A stretch of 64,000 bases of DNA from Micromonospora coriariae (GCF_900091455.1 NZ_LT607412.1:1798001-1862000), one strand, 5' to 3'. Counted from the stretch's first letter, positions 24,137 to 36,938 are shown. Translations and numbers: made by a program. Notes: generated by a model not told the origin, from the sequence alone.

Positions 24137-24778
24137 TCACTTGCCCGGCTGCTGGCTGTCCGCCGCCTGAACGCTCGACCAGAGCGTGTCGTACCAGGTC
24201 ACCGGCCCGGCCGGGGCGGATGGCCCGGCCGACTTTCCGGCGTCCCGGGCAGCGCCCTCCGGGTCGTGGAGCACCACCATCATCTTCTCCCCCGGCCGGC
24301 CCATGAAGAACCGTTCCCGGGCCTGGGTCTTGATGTACTCCTGGTCCTGCCACTTGGCGGCCTCGGCGGCGAGCTTGCCGATCTCTTCCTCCTGCGCCGC
24401 CTGGGCGGCCTCCATCCGCTCGATGTCGGCCTGCTGGTCCAGGTAGACCCGGACCGGGTAGGTGTAGGCCAGAGCGAGCGCGATCAGGACCGCGAACAAC
24501 ACGGTGGCCCGACCGGTGAAGCGACGGGGGTGGGGCGCGGCGAGCCGCTTGACGGCACCACCGGCGCCGGTTCGCCGAGCGGCGGCCGGACGGTTCGCGG
24601 AGCGAAGCCCCTCGGCGCCCCGGGCCGCGCCCGGCGCCCGACCAGCGGTGCCGCGCGGCTCGGCGCGTACGCCGGCCTCACGGACCGATCCCCGTGTGGC
24701 GCGGCCGCCACCCGGCCGACCGGACTGACCCGGCCGGCGGGCGGGACGCTGACCACCCGGTGTGCGGCGCTGCTGCAT
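24137..24778 (-). CDS. ftsB: FtsB/DivIC septum formation initiator
   Basis: A 213-residue bitopic division protein. The N-terminal 90 residues are basic and disordered (Arg/Gly/Ala-rich), followed by one transmembrane helix near 95-115 (ATVLFAVLIALALAYTY), a coiled coil (DQQADIERMEAAQAAQEEEIGKLAAEAAKW) and the family's conserved YIKTQARERFFMGRPGE. It should link FtsQ and FtsL in the divisome. I chose ATG 24778, for which GGGGGAGGGG is correctly spaced; a GTG two codons upstream is too close. The position between eno and DUF501 is conserved in actinobacteria. Confidence 0.93.
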   Translation of the reverse strand: MQQRRTPGGQRPARRPGQSGRPGGGRATRGSVREAGVRAEPRGTAGRAPGAARGAEGLRSANRPAAARRTGAGGAVKRLAAPHPRRFTGRATVLFAVLIALALAYTYPVRVYLDQQADIERMEAAQAAQEEEIGKLAAEAAKWQDQEYIKTQARERFFMGRPGEKMMVVLHDPEGAARDAGKSAGPSAPAGPVTWYDTLWSSVQAADSQQPGK

Positions 24779-24809
24779 CGTCACACCCCTCCCCCGAGGC
24801 TTACGCGGC

Positions 24810-27862
<3,053 letters not shown>

Positions 27863-27884
27863 CCGGTGCGGGCGCTGGTGTTGC

Positions 27885-29504
27885 TCAGACGCCGAGCAGG
27901 GTGCGTAGGTGGCGCGGGGGCGGGCAGTCGTGGGCGAGCATCGCGTCGTGCCAGTCACGCGCCGACATCCCGTGCGGGCGGGCGGCGGCGATCTCGGCCA
28001 CCTCGCTGTACCCGACGAAGTAGGTGGAGAGCTGGGTGGAGGTGAGCAGCGACCGCCGCCACTTGCCGGCGGCCTCGCCCTCCTCCTGGAAGCCGCGCCC
28101 GGTCATCAGCGCCATCGCCTCCGCCTCGGGCAGGTCATCGGCGTGCACCAACTGGTCGAGCAGCGCGTTGATGGTCATCCGCAGCTGCATCTTGAGCTGC
28201 TGCAACCGCACCGGCAGGCCGCCGAAGCCGAGCCCGGCCATCAGCTCCTCGGCGTACACGGCCCAGCCCTCGATGAACGGGCCCGACTCGGCCAGCGCCC
28301 GGACCCGGGTGCCGCCGACGTAGCGGCGCGCGTGGGCGAGCTGGAGGAAGTGCCCGGGCATCGCCTCGTGCACCGTCAGGTTGCGGATCATGTGGTCGTT
28401 GTACTCGCGGTAGAACGACTCGACCCGGTGCGCCGGCCAGTCCACAGGCGTGGGCGCGATGCAGTAGAACGTCGGCAGTGCCGCGGTCTCCAGCGGGCCG
28501 GGCGAGTCGCAGTACGCCACCGCGACTCCCCGGGCGAACTCCGGCATCTCCTGGATCACGCACCGGTCGTCGACCAGGGTGACCAGATCGTGCGCGCGGA
28601 CGAAGTCGGTCGCCTCGTCCAGGGTCACCCCGGCCAGCTCGACGATGGTCCGGTCGTCCGGGTGTTCGGCGGCGAGCACGTCCAGCGCCCGGCGTACCGC
28701 CGCGTCGTCGGCCCGGCCACCGACCAGCTCGACGGACGCCTCGCGGATCTCCGCGGTGACCCGGTCCAGGTTGGCCCAGGCACGGCGCTGGATCTCGGCG
28801 GCGCCCAGCTCGGTGTCGAGGGTGTGCCAGAGCCGTGCCTCCCAGCGGCGGCGGCCCAGGCGGGGGTCCCGGCCGGGGCCGCTGTCGGCGGCGAGGCCGG
28901 TGCGCAGCCAGGCGACGAACTCCTCCAGCGCGGCGATCGCCGCGGTGGCCGCCGGTTCCACCCGGTCGAGGCTGCCGGGCGCCTCGGCGAGCAGCGGCGG
29001 CAACTCGTCGCGGATCAGCGCGGCCGTGCCGGTGAACTGCCCGACCGCCGTCTCGGCGTGGATCCGCGGCATGTCCCGCAGCGTCGCGCGGGCGGTGGCG
29101 AGGGCGTCCGGTACGGCGGCGAGGCGACCGGCCACGTGGGTCAGCCGCACCTCGGCCGAGGCGTACGGGCGGGCCAGCAGCGGATGCAGCAGCGGGCCGG
29201 GGTTGTGGCGCAGCGGGTCCCACTCGTGCGAGCGGATCTCGGTCAGCTCGAACAGCTCCCGGTCCACGAATGAGGTGAGCAGCGCATGGTCCACCTGCTC
29301 CTCGACGTCGAGCGAGTCCGGGTCCAGTTCGGACAGTGCGTTCGCCGCGTCGGACAGCATCGCCCGATCGGTGGCCAGCGCGTCGGCGGACAGGTCCGGC
29401 AGCCGGTCGTCGTACCGATGGTCCCCCGCCGCGGTGGCGACCCCCGGCCGCGTCTCCAACAACGCCTCGACGACCCGCTCCGCCAATACCCCAAACGCTT
29501 CCAC
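27885..29504 (-). CDS. DUF885 family protein, putative metallopeptidase-like
   Basis: A 539-residue predominantly helical soluble protein of the DUF885 family. HEAMPGHFLQLAHARRY near residues 375-391 resembles a zinc-protease helix (HExxxH), and a second acidic helix with ESGPFIEGWAVYAEEL follows; these suggest a metallohydrolase, but no substrate is established. GTG 29504 (VEAFGVLAERVVE) is preceded by TAGGGT at a six-base spacing and lacks a ribosome-binding site. It sits downstream of mazG on the same strand across a palindromic repeat and convergent to nudC. Confidence 0.9.
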   Translation of the reverse strand: MEAFGVLAERVVEALLETRPGVATAAGDHRYDDRLPDLSADALATDRAMLSDAANALSELDPDSLDVEEQVDHALLTSFVDRELFELTEIRSHEWDPLRHNPGPLLHPLLARPYASAEVRLTHVAGRLAAVPDALATARATLRDMPRIHAETAVGQFTGTAALIRDELPPLLAEAPGSLDRVEPAATAAIAALEEFVAWLRTGLAADSGPGRDPRLGRRRWEARLWHTLDTELGAAEIQRRAWANLDRVTAEIREASVELVGGRADDAAVRRALDVLAAEHPDDRTIVELAGVTLDEATDFVRAHDLVTLVDDRCVIQEMPEFARGVAVAYCDSPGPLETAALPTFYCIAPTPVDWPAHRVESFYREYNDHMIRNLTVHEAMPGHFLQLAHARRYVGGTRVRALAESGPFIEGWAVYAEELMAGLGFGGLPVRLQQLKMQLRMTINALLDQLVHADDLPEAEAMALMTGRGFQEEGEAAGKWRRSLLTSTQLSTYFVGYSEVAEIAAARPHGMSARDWHDAMLAHDCPPPRHLRTLLGV

Positions 29505-29510
29505 CCCCCG

Positions 29511-29516
29511 ACCCTA
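29511..29516 (-). promoter_or_regulatory. -10 box of leaderless DUF885 transcript
   Basis: Minus-strand TAGGGT, then six bases, then GTG 29504. No Shine-Dalgarno. Confidence 0.55.
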
Positions 29517-29549
29517 CCGACCGCCCCCTCCCACACCGCCACATCGGTC

Positions 29550-29604
29550 GATCATGAAGTTATTGCCGCCCACCTCGGCGTGTCCCGGCAACAACTTCAT
29601 GATC
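29550..29604. repeat. Dispersed palindromic repeat GATCATGAAGTT, copy 1
   Basis: The left arm GATCATGAAGTTATTGCCG (29550-29568) is complementary to the right arm (29586-29604) at 18 of 19 positions around a 17-base spacer. The right arm contains the last base pairs of mazG and its TGA stop. The arms are AT-rich against a 72% GC background. A second copy lies at 47389-47449. Confidence 0.85.
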
Positions 29605-30610
29605 AACTTGGGTCGGCGGGTGGGGTGGTGGGGGATGGGGAGGCTTGCTCGGCGGCGCGGACTGCTTCGGCGTAGGCGAGGGTGGTGCGGCGGAGGGCGG
29701 CCTCCGGGTTCAGGTCGGCCTGACGGGCCGCCGCGACCGTGGTCAGGAGGCTGGCGCCGAGCCTCGCCTCCGCGTCGACCTGGGAGTCGGCCAGCGGCGG
29801 GGGGACCGCCAGGCCGATGCGGGCGGCGCGGTCCAGGATCTGCGCCGCCAGAGCCAGTGCGGGCTGGCTCAGCGCCACGCCGTCCAGCACCGAGTCACGC
29901 GCCTTCTCGGCCCGCTTGATGCGCTCCCAGTTGGCGGTGATCTCCTCCAGCGTGCCCGCCTCGGCACCGGCGAAGACGTGCGGATTGCGCCGGATCATCT
30001 TGTCGACCAGGCCACCCGCCACGTCGTCGACGTTCCACCGCTCGCCCTCGGGCAGCTCCTCGGCGAGCCGGGCGTGCAGCACCACCTGGAGCAGCACGTC
30101 ACCCAACTCCTCGCGCAGCGCGTCGGTGTCGCCGGCGCTGATCGCGTCGTACGCCTCGTAGCTCTCCTCCAGCAGAAACCCGGCGAGGCTGCGGTGCGTC
30201 TGCGCACGCTTCCACGGGTCTCCCCCAGGCGACGCCAGCCGGTCCAGCACGGCCACCGCGTCCAGCAGCCGGGCGCCCGGCGGATCCCACGAGCCGTACA
30301 TCAGCTCCAACTCGGCCAACCCGGGCTCCCGCGCCAGCCGCAGGCCCAGCTCCCGGGCCAGCGACTCGTCGCCGGCCGGGCCGGCCAGCCACACCGCGGC
30401 GCCGTGCGCCGCCACCGCGTCCAGCAGCGGCTGCGTCGCCGGGCCGTCCACGACGGTGACAGTGGCGCCCGCCTGGCGCACGGCCGTGGCCAGCTCGCTC
30501 TCCGCGCCGGTCAACACCGGATGCTGGCGTACGACATCCCAGGCAGCCGAGGTCAGCAGACCGGCCGGCAGCCGGGGCGAGGTGACCAGCAGGACGATCC
30601 GTGCCGTCAT
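29603..30610 (-). CDS. mazG: MazG nucleoside triphosphate pyrophosphohydrolase
   Basis: A 335-residue protein that hydrolyses (d)NTPs, including damaged ones, to NMP and pyrophosphate. The first 120 residues are a variable actinobacterial extension. The MazG core follows: GDPWKRAQTHRSLAGFLLEESYEAYDAI near 130-160 with the metal-binding EExxE, then REELGDVLLQVVLHARLAEE. A C-terminal half-domain contains the NPHVF and NWERIKR motifs. Its start is two bases from the stop of the upstream lipoprotein gene and its stop lies inside a palindromic repeat. In mycobacteria mazG also lies between mfd and eno. Confidence 0.95.
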   Translation of the reverse strand: MTARIVLLVTSPRLPAGLLTSAAWDVVRQHPVLTGAESELATAVRQAGATVTVVDGPATQPLLDAVAAHGAAVWLAGPAGDESLARELGLRLAREPGLAELELMYGSWDPPGARLLDAVAVLDRLASPGGDPWKRAQTHRSLAGFLLEESYEAYDAISAGDTDALREELGDVLLQVVLHARLAEELPEGERWNVDDVAGGLVDKMIRRNPHVFAGAEAGTLEEITANWERIKRAEKARDSVLDGVALSQPALALAAQILDRAARIGLAVPPPLADSQVDAEARLGASLLTTVAAARQADLNPEAALRRTTLAYAEAVRAAEQASPSPTTPPADPS

Positions 30611-30612
30611 GC

Positions 30613-31401
30613 TCAGCTGGCCGTGCCCTCGGCCTCCGGCGCCGCGCTCGACGACGCCGGCTCCGGGGTGGAGATGTCCGTGACCGGACCGTCCTCATTG
30701 ATGTACGGCAACGAGTAGAAGACCAACGACTGACCGGTGCTCACCACCGACGGCACCCCGACAGCACGGTAACGCGGGTTGATGGAGACGTCAGCCCGGC
30801 CCGCCTCATCCTCCAGCGCGACGCTGAGCGCGGTGGCGGCGCGGACGAAGCCGCCGTCGCCGAACGCCCGGCGGACGTCGGCCACCGACAGCCCACCCTG
30901 GATCTCTCCGGTCTTCGCGATGGCCTGGTAGACGGCCATCATCGAGTCGTCGCTCAGCTCGGCCGGCGGAAGCTGCTGGTTGAGCACCTGGAGCAGGTCG
31001 ATCCACTCGCCCCAGAGCTTGGCGTACTCGGTGCTGGCCGGCACCCGCAGGTTCTGCTCCAACTGCTGCGGACTGACCTCGTCGGGCACCTGGAGGTTCT
31101 TCGCCGCCGCCACCCGCTTGCCCAGCTCCAGGCTGACCAGCAGGTTCACCACGTCCTGCCGGGTGACGGCGGAGCGCAACTGCTCGGGCGCGGGCGTCGC
31201 ACCGGCCTGGCTGGCCTCCTGCCGGACGGCCTCGCCGAACTTCGCCTGCACGTCGTCGTAGATCGCGTCGACCCGGTCCACCGAATAGGTGGTGTCACCG
31301 ACGTACACGGCGACGGCCGGCGCGGACTTCCCGCAGGCAGCGAGGGAGAGGACACCCAGGGCCGCGACGCTGGCGGCGGCGATCAGACGACGAGCACGCA
31401 T
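30613..31401 (-). CDS. SurA N-terminal-like lipoprotein
   Basis: A 262-residue lipoprotein with MRARRLIAAASVAALGVLSLAAC (lipobox LAAC near residue 23). The mature part begins AVAVYVGDTTYSVDRVDAIYDDV, resembling the SurA/PrsA N-terminal chaperone fold, but I see no parvulin (rotamase) domain. It may help fold or bind secreted proteins. ATG 31401 has a GAGAGAG site about ten bases upstream; a GTG three codons earlier is too close to it. It sits between mfd and mazG on the same strand, all three probably co-transcribed. Confidence 0.85.
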   Translation of the reverse strand: MRARRLIAAASVAALGVLSLAACGKSAPAVAVYVGDTTYSVDRVDAIYDDVQAKFGEAVRQEASQAGATPAPEQLRSAVTRQDVVNLLVSLELGKRVAAAKNLQVPDEVSPQQLEQNLRVPASTEYAKLWGEWIDLLQVLNQQLPPAELSDDSMMAVYQAIAKTGEIQGGLSVADVRRAFGDGGFVRAATALSVALEDEAGRADVSINPRYRAVGVPSVVSTGQSLVFYSLPYINEDGPVTDISTPEPASSSAAPEAEGTAS

Positions 31402-31449
31402 GCCGGTCACTCTCTCATGCCCTTTCCCACGCTGTGACGGCCCCCACCC

Positions 31450-34400
31450 TCAGCCGGCTGCCGCGACCAGCGGGGCGGGGGCGCCCAGCACGTCGGAGAG
31501 CAGTTGGGCGCACCACTCCAGCAGGGCCTGGTCGCGCAGCGGCTCGCCACCGACCCGACGCGTGCTCGGTCGGGGCACACTCACCTGGTCGGTGGCCTGC
31601 TTGTAGACCGCGTCCGGGTGGTAACGCTTGAGCCGTAGCTGCTTCGAGTCGGGCAGCGGCAGCGGCCCGAACCGGACGTGCTTGCCCTGCATCGACACGT
31701 CGGCCAGGCCGTACCGGCGTGCCAGCAGGCGGAACCGGGCCACCGCGACCAGGTTCTGCACCGGGGCCGGTGGCTCGCCGTACCGGTCGGTCATCTCGGC
31801 GACCACCTCGCGCAGCCGCTCCTCGTCGCGCGCCTCGGCGAGCTTGCGGTACATCTCCAACCGCAGGCGCTCCACCCCCACGTAGTCGTGCGGCAGGTGC
31901 GCGTCGACCGGCAGGTCGATCTTGACATCGGCCTCCTCCTCCGGCCGCTCGCCCTTGAACGCGGAGACCGCCTCACCGACCATCCGCACGTACAGGTCGA
32001 AGCCGACACCCTCGATGTGCCCGGACTGCTCGCCGCCGAGCAGGTTGCCGGCGCCCCGGATCTCCAGGTCCTTCATCGCCACGTACATGCCGGCGCCCAG
32101 CTCGGTGTGCTGGGCGATGGTCGCCAGCCGCTCGTGGGCGTGCTCGGTGAGCGGCTTCTCCGGCGGGTAGAGGAAGTACGCGTACGCCCGCTCTCGGCCC
32201 CGGCCCACCCGGCCACGGATCTGGTGCAACTGGGCCAGGCCGAGCAGGTCGGCCCGCTCCACGATCAGGGTGTTGGCGTTCGGGATGTCGATGCCGGACT
32301 CCACGATCGTGGTGCAGACCAGCACGTCGAACTCCTTCTCCCAGAAGCCGACCATGACCTTCTCCAGGGCCTCCTCGCCCATCTGGCCGTGCGCCACCGC
32401 GACCCGCGCCTCGGGCACCAGCTCGCGCAGCCGCCGTGCCGCCCGGTCGATCGACTCGACCCGGTTGTGCAGGTAGAAGACCTGTCCGTCGCGAAGCAGC
32501 TCCCGGTGGATGGACGCGGCCACCTGCCGGTCGTCCTGTGCGCCCACGAAGGTGAGCACCGGGTGCCGCTCCTCCGGCGGGGTGGCGATGGTCGACATCT
32601 CCCGGATGCCGGTGATCGCCATCTCCAGGGTGCGCGGGATCGGGGTCGCCGACATGCTCAGCACGTCGACCGAGGCACGCAGCGTCTTCAGGTGCTCCTT
32701 GTGCTCGACACCGAAGCGCTGCTCCTCGTCGACGATCACCAGACCCAGCTGCTTGAAGCGGGTGGCGGTCTGGAGCAGCCGGTGGGTGCCGATGACGATG
32801 TCCACCGTGCCGTCGGCGACCATCTCCAGCGTCCGTTCGGTCTCCTTCGGAGTCTGGAACCGGGACAGCTGCCGGATCTGGACCGGGAACTGGCTCATCC
32901 GCTCAGCGAACGTGTTGTAGTGCTGCTGCACCAGCAGCGTGGTCGGCACCAGCACCGCCACCTGCTTGCCGTCCTGTACCGCCTTGAACGCGGCCCGGAC
33001 CGCGATCTCGGTCTTGCCGTAGCCGACATCACCGCAGATCAACCTGTCCATCGGGACGGTCTGCTCCATGTCCCGCTTGACCTCGTCGATCGCGGCGAGC
33101 TGATCCGGCGTCTCCTGCCAGGGGAAGGCGTCCTCCAGCTCCCGCTGCCACGGGGTGTCCGGGCCGAACGAGTGCCCCTTGGACGCCTTGCGGGCGGCGT
33201 AGAGCTGGATCAGCTGCGCGGCGATCTCCCGCACCGCCTTGCGCGCCCGGGCCTTGGACTTCTGCCAGTCCGAGCCGCCCATCTTGTGCAGGGTCGGCTG
33301 CTCGCCGCCCACGTAGCGGGAGAGCTGATCGAGCTGGTCGGTCGGCACGAAGAGCCGGTCACCGGGCTGGCCGCGCTTGCTGGCCGCGTACTCGATGACC
33401 AGGTATTCCCGGCTGGCGCCGTTGACGGTGCGCTGCACCAGCTCGACGTACCGGCCGATGCCGTGCTGCTCGTGCACCACGTGGTCGCCGGCCTTGAGCT
33501 CCAGCGGGTCGATGGTGTTGCGCCGCCGGCTGGGCATCTTGCGCATGTCCCGCGTGGAGGTGCCCCGACCCCCGGTGACGTCGTTGCCGGTGAGCAGCAC
33601 GAAACGGGACGCCTCGTCGACGAACCCGCTGCTCAGCGCGCCGCAGGTGACCACCAGCTCGCCGGCGGCGGGCGCGGTCGGCACCTCCTCGGCGAGCCGT
33701 GCGCCCAGCCCGGCGTCGCGCAGCACCTCCACCGCCCGCTGGGCGGGGCCGTGCCCCTCGAAGACCAGCGCGATCGACCAGCCCTCGCCGGCCCAGCGCT
33801 TGAGGTCGTCGACGACACGCGCGGTCTCACCGTGATAGAGCGGGGCCGGTTGGGCGGAGAGGGTCACCGCGATGGCGTCGTCCGGAGTAACCGCAGCCTG
33901 CTCCGGCGCGTCCTCCCAGGGCTGCCGGGTCTCGGCGGTCTCCGCCTCGACCAGGCCGAACGGGGACAGCGTCCACCACGGCTGGCCGAGCTTGCCGGCG
34001 GCGGCGCGCACCTCGGCCAGGGTGCGGAAGGCGGCGGCGCCGACATCCACCGGCGCCTGCCCGCCGACCGCCGCGGCGGCCCAACTGGCCTGGAGGAACT
34101 CCTCCGAGGTACGGACCAGGTCGTGCGCCCGGGTGCGGATCCGCTCCGGGTCGCAGAGCAGCACGTGGGTGCCGGCCGGCATGGCGTCCAGCAGCAACTC
34201 CAGCGAGTCGGGGCCGACCAGCACCGGCGCCAGCGATTCCATCCCCTCCACCGGGATGCCCTCGGCCAGCTTGTCCAGGATCTCGGCCAGCTCCGGGTGC
34301 TGCTCGGCGAGCGCGGCGGCCCGCTCACGGACCGCCGGAGTGAGCAGCAACTCCCGGCAGGGCGGCGCCCACAGCAGCGGGACCTGCTCGATGGTCCGCT

Positions 34401-35091
34401 GGTCGGCGACGGCGAAGGTGCGGATCTCCTCCACCTCGTCGCCCCAGAACTCGACACGGGAAGGGTGCTCGTCGGTCGGCGGGAAAACGTCCAGGATGCC
34501 GCCGCGTACCGCGAACTCGCCGCGCTTGGTGACCAGGTCGACCCGGGCGTACGCCATGTCGATCAGCCGGCGGGCGACCTCCTCCAGGTCCGCCTCCTCG
34601 CCTGCGGCCAGCTGCACCGGCTCCAGGTCGCCGAGCCCCTTGAGCTGCGGTTGGAGCAGCGAACGAACCGGGGCCACGACCACCCGCAGCGGCCCGGTGC
34701 TGCCGTGCGCGTCGGCCGACTCCGGGTGCGCCAGCCGGCGCAGCACGGCCAACCGCCGGCCGACGGTGTCCGAGCGCGGGGAGAGCCGCTCGTGCGGCAG
34801 CGTCTCCCACGATGGGAAGACCACCACCTGCTCCGCCGGCAGCAGCCCACCGAGCGCGGCGGCCAGGTCGTCGGCCTCGCGGGTGGTGGCGGTCACCGCC
34901 AGCACCGGCCGCCCGGCCCCACCACCGGGGCCGTCGGGGTCGGCGGCGACGGCGGCCACCGCGAACGGGCGCAGCGCCTGCGGGGCGGTGATGTCGAGGC
35001 CGTCGACCTGGGCGGCACCGGAGCGCGCCAGGTCACGCGCCCGGACCAGCCCGGCGTCGGCCAGGGCGGCGGAGAACAGACCGGTGAGCAT
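31450..35091 (-). CDS. mfd: Transcription-repair coupling factor Mfd
   Basis: A 1213-residue SF2 translocase that removes RNA polymerase stalled at lesions and recruits UvrA. The UvrB-like N-terminal module (about 1-450) precedes the RNA-polymerase-interacting domain ([16 protein letters not shown] near 545). The helicase motor has Walker [17 protein letters not shown] near 690, DEEQRFG near 790, [13 protein letters not shown], and [17 protein letters not shown] near 970. A C-terminal TRCF domain follows. The length is normal for the family. The start is ATG 35091, and the upstream 200 bp holds an inverted repeat. Confidence 0.97.
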   Translation of the reverse strand: MLTGLFSAALADAGLVRARDLARSGAAQVDGLDITAPQALRPFAVAAVAADPDGPGGGAGRPVLAVTATTREADDLAAALGGLLPAEQVVVFPSWETLPHERLSPRSDTVGRRLAVLRRLAHPESADAHGSTGPLRVVVAPVRSLLQPQLKGLGDLEPVQLAAGEEADLEEVARRLIDMAYARVDLVTKRGEFAVRGGILDVFPPTDEHPSRVEFWGDEVEEIRTFAVADQRTIEQVPLLWAPPCRELLLTPAVRERAAALAEQHPELAEILDKLAEGIPVEGMESLAPVLVGPDSLELLLDAMPAGTHVLLCDPERIRTRAHDLVRTSEEFLQASWAAAAVGGQAPVDVGAAAFRTLAEVRAAAGKLGQPWWTLSPFGLVEAETAETRQPWEDAPEQAAVTPDDAIAVTLSAQPAPLYHGETARVVDDLKRWAGEGWSIALVFEGHGPAQRAVEVLRDAGLGARLAEEVPTAPAAGELVVTCGALSSGFVDEASRFVLLTGNDVTGGRGTSTRDMRKMPSRRRNTIDPLELKAGDHVVHEQHGIGRYVELVQRTVNGASREYLVIEYAASKRGQPGDRLFVPTDQLDQLSRYVGGEQPTLHKMGGSDWQKSKARARKAVREIAAQLIQLYAARKASKGHSFGPDTPWQRELEDAFPWQETPDQLAAIDEVKRDMEQTVPMDRLICGDVGYGKTEIAVRAAFKAVQDGKQVAVLVPTTLLVQQHYNTFAERMSQFPVQIRQLSRFQTPKETERTLEMVADGTVDIVIGTHRLLQTATRFKQLGLVIVDEEQRFGVEHKEHLKTLRASVDVLSMSATPIPRTLEMAITGIREMSTIATPPEERHPVLTFVGAQDDRQVAASIHRELLRDGQVFYLHNRVESIDRAARRLRELVPEARVAVAHGQMGEEALEKVMVGFWEKEFDVLVCTTIVESGIDIPNANTLIVERADLLGLAQLHQIRGRVGRGRERAYAYFLYPPEKPLTEHAHERLATIAQHTELGAGMYVAMKDLEIRGAGNLLGGEQSGHIEGVGFDLYVRMVGEAVSAFKGERPEEEADVKIDLPVDAHLPHDYVGVERLRLEMYRKLAEARDEERLREVVAEMTDRYGEPPAPVQNLVAVARFRLLARRYGLADVSMQGKHVRFGPLPLPDSKQLRLKRYHPDAVYKQATDQVSVPRPSTRRVGGEPLRDQALLEWCAQLLSDVLGAPAPLVAAAG

Positions 35092-35267
35092 GCGAGATCA
35101 CTTCCCACGGATGGCACGACGATCACCCCGCGTCCAGGACGGACGGGGGGTGCACCCGGCAAGCCTATCTCCGTCGACCGACCATCTCCGGTTTCCCGCC
35201 ACCTGCAGCGTCAGCGGGTTCGCAGAGGTCAGGCCAACTCGCCCCGCACAGGGCCCGCTGGCCGTTG

Positions 35268-35312
35268 CAAGATCCTGCTTCATCCAGGAAATAGTGGTCT
35301 ACGCGGATCTTG
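35268..35312. repeat. Inverted repeat CAAGATC...GATCTTG upstream of mfd, overlapping a candidate start of the cyclase gene
   Basis: Arms CAAGATC (35268-35274) and GATCTTG (35306-35312) enclose 31 bases that include TTCATCCAGGAAATAGTGG. The string is AT-richer than its surroundings. It contains GTG 35294, the earliest plausible start of the cyclase-family gene. I suspect a dispersed Micromonosporaceae repeat but cannot confirm a second copy here. Confidence 0.45.
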
Positions 35313-36259
35313 ACCGGCCGCTGGCGGCGTGGTCGGGTTTCGGGATGGGTGAGCAGTGGCGGGCACAGTTCGACGCGGAGGTGATCTTCGCCAACGGCGG
35401 CGGGCTACGCACCGAGGGGTTCCGGCTGGACATCCCCGGTCAGGAGATCACTGACGACGACCTGGCGGCGTTGTTCGTCCGGCACCTTGGGCTGCTGTTG
35501 GTCGCCGAGGTTCGGATCAGCGCGAAAACGATCATCGAAGAGCCGCACAAGGGCGGCCGGGGTGTCGCCGTCGATCGGCCGGCGCCCGCGCACCGGCTGG
35601 TCGAGCTGAGTCATGTGATCAGCGACGGGATGACCACCCTGCCCGGTTGGCCGGCGCCGGGAATCACCGACTGGCTGACCTTCGCGGCATCCCGCGAGCG
35701 GTACGCCCCGGGCACCGAGTTTCACGTGGCCCGGATCGACATGATCGCCAACACCGGCACGTACCTGGACACTCCCGCACATCGCTGGGCCGGTGGCGAC
35801 GACCTGGCCGGGGTGTCGCTGGACCGGCTCGCTGACCTACCCGGGGTGGTGGTTCGGGTGCCGGCCGGCACCCGGGCCGTGGACCGGCTGATGCTGGCGC
35901 CGTACGAGGTGGCCGGGCGGGCGGTGCTGCTGCACACCGGGTGGGATGCGCACTTCGGCACCGAGCGGTACGGCTCGCCGGAGGCGCCGTACCTGACCGG
36001 GGACGCCGCCCGGGCGTTGGCCGACGCTCGCGCCGCTCTGATCGGCATCGACTCGATCAACATCGACGACATGAGCCCGACGGCCGGAGGCGGACGCCCG
36101 GCGCACAGCACGCTGCTCGCCGCCGGTATCCCGATCGTGGAGCACCTGACCGGCCTGGACGCGCTGCCGCCGAGCGGGTTCCGGTTCACCGCGGCCCCGC
36201 CGATGGTGACCGGAATGGGCACCTTCCCGGTTCGCGCCTTCGCCGTCGTCAACCCCTGA
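35294..36259 (+). CDS. Cyclase-family (kynurenine formamidase-like) protein with an N-terminal extra domain
   Basis: A 321-residue protein if GTG 35294 is used. Residues about 105-321 are a cyclase/arylformamidase-type metal-dependent hydrolase: RLVELSHVISDGMTTLPGWP, then NTGTYLDTPAHRW with the metal-binding H/D residues near 165, and DSINIDDMSPTAGGGRPAHSTLL near 250-270. These enzymes hydrolyse amides or lactones such as N-formylkynurenine. Residues 1-100 (YADLDRPLAAWSGFGMGEQW, then DLAALFVRHLGLLLVAEV) are not part of that fold and form a separate small domain of unknown role. There is no ATG or GTG between the two, so they must be translated together. ATG 35345 is an alternative start. Confidence 0.8.
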   Translation: MVYADLDRPLAAWSGFGMGEQWRAQFDAEVIFANGGGLRTEGFRLDIPGQEITDDDLAALFVRHLGLLLVAEVRISAKTIIEEPHKGGRGVAVDRPAPAHRLVELSHVISDGMTTLPGWPAPGITDWLTFAASRERYAPGTEFHVARIDMIANTGTYLDTPAHRWAGGDDLAGVSLDRLADLPGVVVRVPAGTRAVDRLMLAPYEVAGRAVLLHTGWDAHFGTERYGSPEAPYLTGDAARALADARAALIGIDSINIDDMSPTAGGGRPAHSTLLAAGIPIVEHLTGLDALPPSGFRFTAAPPMVTGMGTFPVRAFAVVNP

Positions 36260-36278
36260 AACCACCGACGCTGATGCG

Positions 36279-36938
36279 TCAGGTGCCGGACTGGAGGTAG
36301 CGCAGGACCGCGAGGACCCGGCGGTGATCGGTCTCCGTGGGGGGCAGGTCGAGCTTGCCGAAGATGCTGGTGATGTGTTTCTCCACGGCCCCCACGCTGA
36401 GGAACAGCGCCGAGGCGATCGCCGCGTTCGACCGTCCCTCGGCCATCAGGGCCAGCACGTTCCGTTCCCGTTCGGAGAGGCCGGCCAGCTCCGCGACGCC
36501 CTGGGCCGCGCCGAACAGTTGCGTCACCACCTCCGGGTCGAGCACGGTCGCGCCACCGGCGACCCGGGTGAGCGCGTCGACGAACTCGCCGACTTCGGCC
36601 ACCCGGTCCTTCAGCAGGTACCCGACGCCTCCAGCACCCCCGGCGAGCAGCTGCGCCGCGTACCGGGTCTCCACGTACTGGGAGAAGAGCAGCACGGGCG
36701 TACCGGGATGGGCGGCGCGTACGGCGAGTGCGGCCCGCAGCCCTTCGTCGGTGTACGTGGGTGGCATCCGAATGTCGATCACGGCCACGTCCGGGCGGTG
36801 TTCGTCGACGGCGATCCGGAGTGCCTCCGGGTCGGCCACCGCGGCGAGTACCCGGTGCCCCCGGTCGACGAGCAGATAGCTGAGCCCGTCGCGCAGAATT
36901 CCGGAGTCCTCGGCGATGACCACTCGCAGCCCGGTCAC
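36279..36938 (-). CDS. LuxR/NarL-family response regulator
   Basis: A 219-residue response regulator. The receiver domain has acidic residues in VVIAEDSGIL near 8, the phosphoacceptor aspartate in VAVIDIRMP near 54, and a lysine in GVGYLLKDR near 108. The LuxR-type DNA-binding domain is at about 150-215 (GLSERERNVLALMAEGRSNAAIASALFLSVGAVEKHI). ATG 36938 overlaps the histidine-kinase stop by ATGA. The target genes are unknown; the divergent serine hydrolase upstream of the kinase is a candidate. Confidence 0.95.
   Translation of the reverse strand: MTGLRVVIAEDSGILRDGLSYLLVDRGHRVLAAVADPEALRIAVDEHRPDVAVIDIRMPPTYTDEGLRAALAVRAAHPGTPVLLFSQYVETRYAAQLLAGGAGGVGYLLKDRVAEVGEFVDALTRVAGGATVLDPEVVTQLFGAAQGVAELAGLSERERNVLALMAEGRSNAAIASALFLSVGAVEKHITSIFGKLDLPPTETDHRRVLAVLRYLQSGT

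Noticed and set aside
33872..35293. Extension of the cyclase reading frame back through the mfd gene on the opposite strand
   Set aside because: The frame is open only because of composition; it is antisense to a conserved mfd coding region. The cyclase start was set at the first plausible codon past mfd.
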